From positions 1-21,656 of the IMG/VR virus record IMGVR_UViG_3300032163_000682: a stretch of 21,656 bases of DNA; one strand, 5' to 3'. Both the position numbers and the translations under genes were made by a program. The DNA is from a virus. A model generated the notes under the pieces. The model did not search any database and was not told where the DNA came from. It saw nothing but the letters and a program-made list of their open reading frames with translations. Position 1 is the stretch's first letter. Every line of letters begins with the position of its first letter. Below, in pieces: positions 1-5,549 of this stretch.

Positions 1-232
1 ACATTTCCGCGTAGCGTTCCAGTGACGGATCAACAACCTCTACAATTACATCAGGTTGTTCGTTTAGGATAGTGGTGGTATTAACAATCGAGACAGGACA
101 CACGCGACTTACTACAATCCCGGCTAAAATACCGGCGGTCATAAAGATACTAACAATGCAGATGTTTAATCCCCACTCTCGCAGGAAGGAAACAACGGAA
201 TTCCGCCACGTTGGTTCAAAATCTCGATACAT
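1..232 (-). CDS. Partial single-pass membrane protein, N-terminal part
   Basis: An open frame read leftward from the ATG at 232 runs off the window edge, so only about 77 residues are seen. It begins MYRDFEPTWRN, followed by one clear hydrophobic segment at about residues 25-43 (NICIVSIFMTAGILAGIVV). The tail beyond it is acidic and hydrophilic (NEQPDVIVEVVDPSLERYAE). The ATG lies 15 bases past the stop of the upstream gene; an in-frame GTG six bases earlier is an alternative start. A short N-terminal arm, one helix and a soluble tail would fit a phage membrane accessory or lysis protein, but no family is recognised. It is probably the last visible member of the leftward operon. Confidence 0.6.
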   Translation of the reverse strand, partial: MYRDFEPTWRNSVVSFLREWGLNICIVSIFMTAGILAGIVVSRVCPVSIVNTTTILNEQPDVIVEVVDPSLERYAEM

Positions 233-247
233 CGCAATCACCCACCA

Positions 248-868
248 TTAAGACACACGTTGATACCAACTATTAAAGGAAAACCCATATTTCTTTAACA
301 GTTCGGTATCCTTTTTAAAATCTTTTGAAGTATTAAAAAAATCCTGTGCAGCCTCCCCCGGCCCCTTCCCCCATCCCGGTTGCACAGGATGTCCATTCAA
401 GTTTGTATCCTCAACCACAAGATACTGTCCTCTTGTTACCTTGGGTGCCCATAACTGCAACTCTTTAAGTACATGAGGATAATGATGATCTGAGTCAAGT
501 ACCACCATCGTGCGAGCAATACCCGCTTCCATATGTTGCGCATACTCACCAACATCTTGGAAACTACTATCACCTTTCAGGTATTGAATACGAGGGTGTG
601 TGGGGCGATTTAATGTATCCGACGTATCTATGGAAATTATCCACCCCTCACCTAACTGATCTAATACCATAGCCATAAACAATGCTGAACCCCCACACCA
701 AGTTCCAGTCTCCACAATAATTTGTGGTTTATTGGTATAGATAATCTCTTGCAGAAGAATCAGGTCGGTCGGACTCTTGAGAACTTGATTTCCACACCAA
801 GCGCCTTTTGACCATCCATGAGAATCATAAAACCATTTATGATAAGCTTCTGCTGGAGTCGTTGACAT
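248..868 (-). CDS. CmcI-like SAM-dependent methyltransferase/hydroxylase family protein
   Basis: This 206-residue protein resembles the cephalosporin hydroxylase/rhamnosyl O-methyltransferase (CmcI) family, which has a Rossmann SAM-binding fold. The SAM motif I region is IVETGTWCGGSALFMA (about residues 50-65). It is followed by an acidic strand end (SIDTSD) and the typical metal/substrate segment VVLDSDHHYPHVLKELQLW. A later family signature is VVEDTNLNGHPVQPGWGKGP. Length is near that of a single-domain family member. The ATG at 868 has a good ribosome site (AGAGGA) about 7 bases upstream. It sits just downstream of a glycosyltransferase gene, so methylation of a sugar or surface glycan is a reasonable inference. 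Family assignment is good; the substrate is unknown. Confidence 0.85.
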   Translation of the reverse strand: MSTTPAEAYHKWFYDSHGWSKGAWCGNQVLKSPTDLILLQEIIYTNKPQIIVETGTWCGGSALFMAMVLDQLGEGWIISIDTSDTLNRPTHPRIQYLKGDSSFQDVGEYAQHMEAGIARTMVVLDSDHHYPHVLKELQLWAPKVTRGQYLVVEDTNLNGHPVQPGWGKGPGEAAQDFFNTSKDFKKDTELLKKYGFSFNSWYQRVS

Positions 869-880
869 CTAATCATTCCT

Positions 881-967
881 CTAAGAAAGGCTAAAAGTAT
901 GGGCAATAGCACAGGTACTATCGGCCATAATCTCACCGGCATTTACAGCAGTAGAACTAAGGTTCAT
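881..967 (-). CDS. Possible 28-residue peptide between glycosyltransferase and methyltransferase
   Basis: A short leftward frame starts at an ATG that overlaps the TGA of the upstream glycosyltransferase gene in an ATGA arrangement. It reads MNLSSTAVNAGEIMADSTCA and ends eight residues later at a TAG. It then leaves 12 bases before the next gene start, which has its own ribosome site. The ATGA coupling and the way it fills the intergenic gap are the only support. No family is recognised, and at this length it could be chance. Confidence 0.35.
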   Translation of the reverse strand: MNLSSTAVNAGEIMADSTCAIAHTFSLS

Positions 968-1986
968 TTACACCTTTCGGTATGCGCTACAATTTCGTCC
1001 ATCGCAACCAAGGCTTGTGGCATACTCTCATAAAAAGCGGAAGTCAGGACGTAAGAATATGGTTTGTGAACTTCCAGTTTAGGTCCATATTCAATCAACC
1101 ATTTATCAGCGGCAATTTTCCACTTTGGATCATTATAACCTCCCGTGGAGGCATGACCAAGATTAAGATCACAAGCAACCCCGAGTTTAAATCCCTTTTG
1201 CCACGCTCGATAGGACCAGTCCACATCGTACATGTGGAACGAATCACACATAACTTCATCGAAGGGGTGTTTTTCCAAGACTCCACGTTTACACGCAAGC
1301 CAGAATCCATCCAAGACATGAATACCACCCACTACCCTACCGGGAACTCCAAAGACCGACAAATTGTAGATTTGTACGGGCTTGAACCCATCGGGATATT
1401 GGAGGTATAGATGATCTTTTTGGCCATTAGTCGTCAATCGAAGGTTTTTACCACCTTTACTAATAGCTTCTTGTATTGCGGCAGAGAGATCGGCAGGAGA
1501 TGTAATCGCCTTATCATAGATATGAGTCACCGTCATACCGGGATGAAGAAAATGTTTAGAGGGTACGCTACCCGGTCGTACACCAGCGATGATGCACTTA
1601 TCGCCTTGAAACTGAAACCCCAATCCAATGTCTACCTGGGGAGGAGCGATATTGAGAACTTGGCCAAAAACGTGGTTAAGTCCCGCCGTGAACCACTGTG
1701 GACCAACCAGTTTATCAGCTCCCGCCCCACCAATGATATCAAATTTTTGCACGTGGGAGCGTATTTTTGATCCCACACAGGGACGAAGGGGAGCCGCATC
1801 GTCATGGGAGAGAATAACAATCTCTCCATGTGCGGACCTAAATCCTCGATTATATCCCTCCGCCATTGATTTAGCATCCGGAATACGGATAAGTTCCCAA
1901 TTTTCCCCCGCGAGTACTTGTTCGTAAGCACTCTTGACTTGTTGATATTTGTTGTCGTCACGAGAGTTTATCAGGACTGAAAACAT
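964..1986 (-). CDS. Family 2-like glycosyltransferase with an inserted PDZ-like domain
   Basis: The protein has 340 residues from the ATG at 1986; a TTG six bases earlier is also in frame. The N-terminal part is a GT-A nucleotide-sugar domain: FSVLINSRDD at the start, then GYNRGF (45-50) and the DXD-like metal site SHDDA (60-64). The family's second half is present at about 204-285: VVGGIHVLDGFWLACKRGV, FDEVMCDSFHMYDVDW and GVACDLNLGHAS. Between these halves, residues 119-198 form a block that reads as a PDZ domain. It has a GLGF loop (121-124), then IIAGVRPGS, LHPGMTVTHIYDKAITSPADL and a closing LRLTTNG strand. Membership in the glycosyltransferase family is clear; the PDZ reading is by pattern. 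The neighbouring methyltransferase suggests glycan decoration of the host surface or virion. Confidence 0.85.
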   Translation of the reverse strand: MFSVLINSRDDNKYQQVKSAYEQVLAGENWELIRIPDAKSMAEGYNRGFRSAHGEIVILSHDDAAPLRPCVGSKIRSHVQKFDIIGGAGADKLVGPQWFTAGLNHVFGQVLNIAPPQVDIGLGFQFQGDKCIIAGVRPGSVPSKHFLHPGMTVTHIYDKAITSPADLSAAIQEAISKGGKNLRLTTNGQKDHLYLQYPDGFKPVQIYNLSVFGVPGRVVGGIHVLDGFWLACKRGVLEKHPFDEVMCDSFHMYDVDWSYRAWQKGFKLGVACDLNLGHASTGGYNDPKWKIAADKWLIEYGPKLEVHKPYSYVLTSAFYESMPQALVAMDEIVAHTERCK

Positions 1987-2050
1987 AATCAATATCCGAA
2001 CGAACTTTACAGGAATGCTTTATAATCGCTGTCCCTTGACCGCACAAGCT

Positions 2051-2269
2051 TCAATTCTCCCTCAATGTGTAAGGTATAAACACAAAACCATCGACGGATA
2101 TTTTCTCGTCCTCCGTCAGTTCTCCTTCATCCTCACTCTCTTCATCCTCTGGCACGTTAGCCCACCACTCATCAGTGAGAAAAGACTCATACATCTGCAA
2201 TAAATCCCGGACAGAGATATCATTAACTTCTTTGCCCAGGTCCTCGAGAAATTTATCCCAGCTATTCAC
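2051..2269 (-). CDS. Small acidic protein, unknown function
   Basis: A 72-residue frame starts from GTG at 2269, with GGAG about 10 bases upstream. It begins MNSWDKFLEDLGKEV and is strongly acidic in the middle (PEDEESEDEGELTEDEK), ending in a short hydrophobic stretch (FVFIPYTLREN). Two amphipathic N-terminal segments (WDKFLEDL and VRDLLQMYESFL) suggest a small helical adaptor. It is the first substantial gene of the leftward operon, about 150 bases downstream of the promoter at 2415-2453. No family is recognised; acidic phage proteins of this size include DNA mimics, but nothing here proves that. Confidence 0.6.
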   Translation of the reverse strand: MNSWDKFLEDLGKEVNDISVRDLLQMYESFLTDEWWANVPEDEESEDEGELTEDEKISVDGFVFIPYTLREN

Positions 2270-2351
2270 GTTTGCACAACTCCAGTCTCTTTGAAAAAAT
2301 AGGAATAGGAATAAGAATAAAAACCGAAAGTCGTATTGACGGGGAAAGCAT
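2262..2351 (-). CDS. Possible 29-residue leader peptide
   Basis: A leftward ATG at 2351, preceded by GAGGG a few bases upstream, opens a 29-codon frame that starts MLSPSIRLSVFILIPIPIFS. It stops inside the start region of the acidic gene, overlapping its GTG by 8 bases. This is the layout of a translationally coupled leader, and the peptide has a hydrophobic core. The ribosome site is close to the start and the frame is short, so this is a tentative call. Confidence 0.25.
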   Translation of the reverse strand: MLSPSIRLSVFILIPIPIFSKRLELCKRE

Positions 2352-2414
2352 AACCCTCGAAAACGTCAGTTCTCCTTGAGACGTGGCTTTCACACAGCGG
2401 AAAATACGGCCTCC

Positions 2415-2453
2415 GGTTTAATTAACCTTACCACATAAATCGCTACCTGTCAA
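2415..2453 (-). promoter_or_regulatory. Leftward promoter with shared 18-nt element
   Basis: On the minus strand a consensus -35 box TTGACA (2453-2448) is followed by a 17-base spacer and a weak -10 TAAGGT (2430-2425). The -10 lies in GGTAAGGTTAATTAAACC (2432-2415), which recurs exactly at 7499-7516 in front of the rightward replication operon. The element contains the near-palindrome around TTAATTAA at the expected transcription start, so it could also be an operator. It would drive the leftward genes from 2351 to the window edge. Confidence 0.6.
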
Positions 2454-2469
2454 ATATATTTTTATAATA

Positions 2470-2490
2470 GGACTAGAATAGTACTAGTCC
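2470..2490. repeat. Inverted repeat upstream of the leftward promoter
   Basis: GGACTAG (2470-2476) and CTAGTCC (2484-2490) form a perfect 7-bp dyad around a 7-base centre. It lies in AT-rich DNA about 17 bases upstream of the leftward -35 box, a position suited to an activator or repressor site. Confidence 0.45.
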
Positions 2491-2843
2491 AATTTTTACA
2501 CACAGTCGGGAGGCGATAAGAGAAGGACCCACGCGGATGGGACCCAAAGTCAAAGGGTGGGACCGGGGTATGTCCCATAATACATGCCTTGCCATGCGTG
2601 AATGAACACATAAGCTTAACATAATATATATTATAAGTCTATATCTATGGGTTGTACACCCATGTTGCGAACCACAACCAATGGACCACGAATTGACGAC
2701 TAGCAGCTAATAGGACTGATAACCATAACACTACACCCGTCCTTACTGCCCGCCACAGCGACGCAGACACACGATCTCCCCTCAAACCATACCAAAGTAC
2801 CTCTGAGCTAGAGGGATGCGTCTGCGTTGACGTGACAGCCAAA

Positions 2844-2892
2844 GTGAACCGGAGCCAGGGTGAACCAAAGCCAGGTGTGAGGCTGCTCACAC
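2844..2892. repeat. 16-bp tandem repeat followed by a perfect hairpin
   Basis: GTGAACCGGAGCCAGG (2844-2859) is followed head to tail by GTGAACCAAAGCCAGG (2860-2875); 14 of 16 positions match. Directly after comes a perfect hairpin, GTGTGAG (2875-2881), loop GCTG, CTCACAC (2886-2892). The compact repeat-plus-dyad arrangement is typical of protein-binding control DNA. Confidence 0.6.
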
Positions 2893-3014
2893 AGGACCCC
2901 CGAATCCGGCGCCACGCACCCTCATTTTCAGGCCAATCCCCTATATATAAAGATATACGTGACATTCCATGGACTAAGTCTAGTAAAATCAAGAGCTTCT
3001 GGAGTTATTACCCC

Positions 3015-3069
3015 TGAATTCCATGTGAATTCCATGATCATGTAATTCACGGCCCTCTCATGTAATTCA
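3015..3069. repeat. Cluster of direct and inverted 11-bp iteron-like repeats
   Basis: TGAATTCCATG occurs twice with no gap (3015-3025 and 3026-3036). Two inverted copies differing at one base, CATGTAATTCA, follow at 3039-3049 and 3059-3069. A further degenerate inverted copy (CATAGAATTCA) begins at 3074, and a degenerate forward copy (TGACATTCCATG) lies upstream near 2960. AT-rich DNA with alternating TA runs follows immediately. The spacing and mixed orientation resemble initiator or repressor binding arrays. Confidence 0.6.
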
Positions 3070-3234
3070 TCCACCATAGAATTCATATATATAATAATTC
3101 CAGAAGTACTTATTATATATATATTTAGTACATGTAGTTCTTTATAATGTATGTATAGGGAAAACAGGGTCAATTCTAAACTGATTACAAGTGTAATTTA
3201 TCAGATTCTTGTGGTTAGTCCACTACTTAGTCCA

Positions 3235-3318
3235 TGTGGCAGATCGCCTCACCTATATGTTGCTCTGCCACACAGGGATATTACTTACGACAATTTGACC
3301 GTGTGGCAGATCGCCACA
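3235..3318. promoter_or_regulatory. Palindromic operator copies
   Basis: TGTGGCAGATCGCCACA at 3302-3318 is a perfect 6-bp dyad (TGTGGC/GCCACA) around AGATC. A second copy at 3235-3251 shares the first 14 bases and diverges in the second arm. An inverted partial copy (TCTGCCACAC) lies at 3264-3273. The perfect copy exactly occupies the promoter spacer at 3301-3318, so a protein bound there would block RNA polymerase. Confidence 0.6.
3281..3294 (+). repeat. Direct repeat TTACTTACGACAAT, copy 1
   Basis: This 14-nt sequence lies directly upstream of the candidate -35 box at 3295 and recurs exactly at 3549-3562. A function is not evident; position suggests an activator or leader-related site. Confidence 0.55.
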
Positions 3319-3324
3319 TATGAG
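3295..3324 (+). promoter_or_regulatory. Candidate rightward promoter for the small-gene/amidoligase operon
   Basis: TTGACC (3295-3300, five of six consensus) and TATGAG (3319-3324, four of six) are separated by 18 bases, and the 17-bp palindromic operator fills that spacer. Transcription would run through a roughly 270-base leader, containing a hairpin at 3515-3547, to the first gene at 3604. The -10 is weak, so the call is moderate. Confidence 0.45.
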
Positions 3325-3487
3325 TCTTACTGTATCACTGCAATCTTTGCACCCGACTTGACACACTGATATTCATCATGTATCATGTGTGCATGACAGG
3401 GCGACTGGTGGTCGGAGGATTTTTCCGACGTAGATATCTTTACGGTCCGTTTGCCTTTTTTGGAACATGGTGTATATTGATGTAGTG

Positions 3488-3550
3488 TTCTCTCTCTCTC
3501 TCCCTTCCCTCCCGCCCTCGTGCTTCTGCTCGCAAGCGGCACGGGGGTTT
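3488..3550 (+). terminator. Pyrimidine tract and terminator-like hairpin in the leader
   Basis: A 26-base pure pyrimidine run (3488-3513, including a CT microsatellite) precedes a 9-bp stem, 3515-3523 with 3539-3547 (CCCTCGTGC against GCACGGGGG, one U-G pair). The loop is 15 bases and only three Ts follow, so it is at best a weak intrinsic terminator or attenuator before the first gene of the rightward operon. Confidence 0.35.
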
Positions 3551-3562
3551 ACTTACGACAAT
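3549..3562 (+). repeat. Direct repeat TTACTTACGACAAT, copy 2
   Basis: This is the exact second copy of the 14-mer at 3281-3294, here just after the leader hairpin. It overlaps a small dyad, ACGACA (3555-3560) with TGTCGT (3564-3569), about 40 bases before the first gene start. Confidence 0.55.
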
Positions 3563-3603
3563 GTGTCGTGATGTTTGTTGTGGATGCCTTTGTTGGAGAT
3601 TAT

Positions 3604-3777
3604 ATGACGTTGAACGAATTGCTAGCTAAGATTGGAATCAAGACGTTGAATGAACTACTTAAACTGCTGGCACCTGCTCTAACGCAGCGGGCAATTGAGC
3701 TGTTCACTGCTGGGGAGGTGCGGGCGGCGGGCAACACCCGCAAACTTGCCGCGGTAATCGCCAAGCTTGTCGATTAG
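3604..3777 (+). CDS. 57-residue helical protein, unknown function
   Basis: The start was set at the ATG at 3604, which has TTGGAG six to seven bases upstream; longer upstream frames run into the leader hairpin. The protein begins MTLNELLAKIGIKTLNELLK and has an internal near-repeat (TLNELLAKIGIK and TLNELLKLLA), so it should be mostly amphipathic helix. It ends RKLAAVIAKLVD. Its TAG stop forms the 5' arm of the structured element at 3775-3824. It is first in the operon that leads to the amidoligase. No family is recognised. A small helical protein beside an amidoligase could be a ligation substrate, but that is inference only. Confidence 0.65.
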   Translation: MTLNELLAKIGIKTLNELLKLLAPALTQRAIELFTAGEVRAAGNTRKLAAVIAKLVD

Positions 3778-3824
3778 TGTTTCCGTTACTGCGCTCCACC
3801 AGGAGCGCGGTTGCTGCAACACTA
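3775..3824 (+). ncRNA. Structured intergenic element, copy A
   Basis: An outer stem TAGTGTT (3775-3781) with AACACTA (3818-3824) encloses an inner hairpin GCGCTCC (3791-3797), loop ACCA, GGAGCGC (3802-3808). The element begins at the stop codon of the preceding gene and ends about 15 bases before the next GTG start. Copy B at 4120-4170 keeps the outer stem and position but has a different inner stem that still pairs. No U-tract follows, so it is not a simple terminator. Confidence 0.6.
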
Positions 3825-3838
3825 GCAGAGAAAAGAGA

Positions 3839-4012
3839 GTGACCGTGGAAATTTATGTGGTGAAAATGGTATTTACAAACCCCATCACGGGGTTGCTTCG
3901 ATTTATCGAAGTGAAGCTTGAGGCGGAGTCCCTGGGGGCAGCGGAATGCTTGGCACGACGTACCTTGGAGGATGCCGTAGCTCATCCGTCATTACTAGCC
4001 ATCATTGACTAG
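3839..4012 (+). CDS. Small protein of about 57 residues, unknown function
   Basis: The likely start is GTG at 3839 or GTG at 3845, both following the purine-rich run AGAGAAAAGAGAG; the upstream part of the open frame crosses structured element A and is not used. The protein reads VEIYVVKMVFTNPITGLLRF, then IEVKLEAESLGAAECLARRTLEDAV, and ends LLAIID. The strand-strand-helix pattern with an alternating EIYVVKMVF strand suggests a small alpha/beta fold. It sits between the two structured elements and upstream of the amidoligase. No family is recognised. Confidence 0.6.
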   Translation: MTVEIYVVKMVFTNPITGLLRFIEVKLEAESLGAAECLARRTLEDAVAHPSLLAIID

Positions 4013-4020
4013 GAGAGCAC

Positions 4021-4122
4021 GTGTCGCAGTGGCAAGTTTTTTCGGGCGGCCATTGGTGGAATACGACCGCAGAGGGTGCGGCGTTTCATGCCACCTATGG
4101 GCATCTTGTTCGATTGATTTAG
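4021..4122 (+). CDS. 33-residue protein, unknown function
   Basis: GTG at 4021 follows a clear ribosome site (CTAGGAGAG) that itself starts at the previous gene's stop codon. The frame reads (M)SQWQVFSGGHWWNTTAEGA, ends HLVRLI and stops at a TAG that forms the start of structured element B. It is tryptophan-, glycine- and histidine-rich. The ribosome site, tight spacing and the same stop-within-element layout as the gene at 3604-3777 make it likely to be real despite its size. Confidence 0.55.
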   Translation: MSQWQVFSGGHWWNTTAEGAAFHATYGHLVRLI

Positions 4123-4170
4123 TGTTTCGATTTCCACCGCCCTGGTGAGGCGGCGGATACCGCAACACTG
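4120..4170 (+). ncRNA. Structured intergenic element, copy B
   Basis: The outer stem TAGTGTT (4120-4126) pairs with AACACTG (4164-4170; the last pair is U-G). The inner hairpin is CCGCC (4137-4141), loop CTGGTGA, GGCGG (4149-4153). The outer stem is conserved with copy A (3775-3824), while the inner stem changed on both sides and still pairs. Downstream, both copies lead into a purine-rich ribosome site and a GTG start, here that of the amidoligase at 4185. Confidence 0.6.
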
Positions 4171-4184
4171 ATAGGAAAGAGATT

Positions 4185-5549
4185 GTGCCGTTGCAAATTC
4201 CTTCACAATTGGTGCCTCCACCCAGCGGTCCCGGCGGTCCCGCCGGCGGCCCCGGTGATCTCGCCCCCAGCGGCCCCGGCGGCCCCGCAGGCGGTGCACT
4301 CGGCCCGCCCAATGGCCCCGGCGGATTCGGCCCCCCACCTACAGTAGACGGGCTTATCCCCTGCGCGGACTGTGGGCGGTCTTTTAATCCGGGGGATAGT
4401 ATTGTGTTCGCCGGCGAGCATGTTTGCCCCAACTGTCGGATATCGTGTGAGACATGTTCTGCTCATTTTCGTGCTTTCGATTCAACCAGTTATGTCAGGG
4501 CATACGATAGCTATCGTCGTACCAATCGACAGTTGTTGCCTTATTGTGAAATACACACTTTTGTGTGTGCTGATTGCAACACTCGATTTGCCGACGATAT
4601 GACCAGTTACTATAACTCTCATAATGAGCGCATTTGTCAAGACTGCACAGATAACTACACTAACTGCGAAGAGTGTGGGAATATCATTCACCAAAATGAT
4701 GTGTATAGTTACCGGTGCAATGCGTTTTGTTCATCATGCTATGATGAAATAGTATGTGAAGAAGAAAACGAAAATATTCGCCTTATCCATGACTATGATT
4801 ATAAGCCAGAGTCTGAATTCCACGTTGTCGATTGTGAAGAAAAACATGAAGATACCTTATATTTTGGGATTGAATTAGAGGTAGATTATGGAGGGGAAAC
4901 AGATGAAGGCGTGGAAACTGCAAATTTGAGTGAATTGTATTACTGTAAACATGATGGTAGTTTGGACAACGGCTTTGAAATAGTCTCCCATCCGGCCACG
5001 TGGCGATATTGGTTAGCAGCTGATCTAACCTGGATGAAACGGTTGAAATCGGCAGATTACAAATCCTATAACACCAAAACATGCGGTATGCACATTCACG
5101 TTAGCCGCAAAGCGCTCAGTGAATTAGATATCTTGAAGTTGGTAGAGTTTTTTAAACGTAATCAAGCGTTCATCATCTACATGTCGCGACGATTGCCAAG
5201 CCTCCTGCGACAGTGGGCGCAGGTTGATGAGTCTTGTCGGACCAATATATTGCGCAAAATTAAGCGCAAATTGGGCGATGACCGATATCGGGCGATTAAT
5301 ATTCGCCCCACCACTACAATTGAATTTCGCATTTTTCGCGGTACTCTGGATGCGCAGGCGTTCCTGCGTAATTTGGCGTTTATCCGATCACTAATCGCTT
5401 TCGTTAAACGTAGTAAGTTGCCACAAATGACGCACGCTGATTATCTGAGATACTTGCGCTCCCACGCAAACCAAGTGTTGGAAAATGAGCAGATTGCTCT
5501 ACAGTTGATTGCGTGGGTGACGGGGTTTAACGAAAGAGGAAACCACTAA
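4185..5549 (+). CDS. Zinc-finger amidoligase-family protein with Gly/Pro-rich N-terminus
   Basis: This 454-residue protein starts at GTG with AGGAAAG upstream. Residues 1-54 are Gly/Pro-rich and contain PSGPGGPAGG twice (13-22, 28-37), encoded by very GC-rich DNA. Residues 60-195 hold about eight Cys pairs or singles (CADC, CPNC, CETC, CADC, CQDC, CEEC, CSSC), consistent with several zinc ribbons or LIM-like knuckles. The catalytic part matches the amidoligase_2 (glutamine-synthetase-like COOH-NH2 ligase) family: FGIELEVD (about 227-234, metal-binding Glu), CGMHIHVSR (300-308) and TIEFRIFRGTL (378-388). The family is predicted to form amide bonds using ATP. The next gene, a class II amidotransferase, could supply ammonia or cleave amides. 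The substrate is unknown. Confidence 0.8.
   Translation: MPLQIPSQLVPPPSGPGGPAGGPGDLAPSGPGGPAGGALGPPNGPGGFGPPPTVDGLIPCADCGRSFNPGDSIVFAGEHVCPNCRISCETCSAHFRAFDSTSYVRAYDSYRRTNRQLLPYCEIHTFVCADCNTRFADDMTSYYNSHNERICQDCTDNYTNCEECGNIIHQNDVYSYRCNAFCSSCYDEIVCEEENENIRLIHDYDYKPESEFHVVDCEEKHEDTLYFGIELEVDYGGETDEGVETANLSELYYCKHDGSLDNGFEIVSHPATWRYWLAADLTWMKRLKSADYKSYNTKTCGMHIHVSRKALSELDILKLVEFFKRNQAFIIYMSRRLPSLLRQWAQVDESCRTNILRKIKRKLGDDRYRAINIRPTTTIEFRIFRGTLDAQAFLRNLAFIRSLIAFVKRSKLPQMTHADYLRYLRSHANQVLENEQIALQLIAWVTGFNERGNH

Larger units (their letters stand above)
2352..3603. other. Divergent non-coding control region, candidate origin
   Basis: No convincing gene lies in this stretch, which separates the leftward genes from the rightward operon. 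It holds dyads at 2470-2490, 2559-2576 (GGGAC/GTCCC), 2621-2634 (ATAATATATATTAT) and 2647-2663 (ATGGGT/ACCCAT), and a distant inverted pair at 2761-2768 and 2820-2827 (ACGCAGAC/GTCTGCGT). It also holds tandem repeats at 2844-2875, an 11-bp repeat cluster at 3015-3069 in AT-rich DNA, an operator/promoter at 3235-3324, a hairpin at 3411-3429 (GTCGGA/TCCGAC) and a pyrimidine tract at 3488-3513. Iteron-like repeats next to AT-rich DNA between divergent promoters fit a replication origin or immunity region. No repressor gene or DnaA box set was identified. Confidence 0.5.

Noticed and set aside
982-1410. Rightward 142-codon frame opposite the glycosyltransferase
   Set aside because: It lies antisense to a gene with clear family motifs and has no domain or operon context.
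2645-2992. Leftward 115-codon open frame in the control region
   Set aside because: It spans tandem repeats, hairpins and inverted pairs, has no ribosome site at its TTG start and gives a low-complexity, Trp/Leu/Arg-heavy product with no recognisable domain. The repeats explain the lack of stops better.
2960-3080. CRISPR array
   Set aside because: The repeated units are 11 bp, lie in both orientations and have no regular spacers; no cas genes are present. The PD-(D/E)XK gene is a phage nuclease, not convincing Cas4 context.
3995-4466. Three leftward frames over the amidoligase N-terminus
   Set aside because: The GC-rich repeat DNA lacks stops in several frames; the products are Gly/Pro/Arg-rich or Ala/Gly-rich artefacts.
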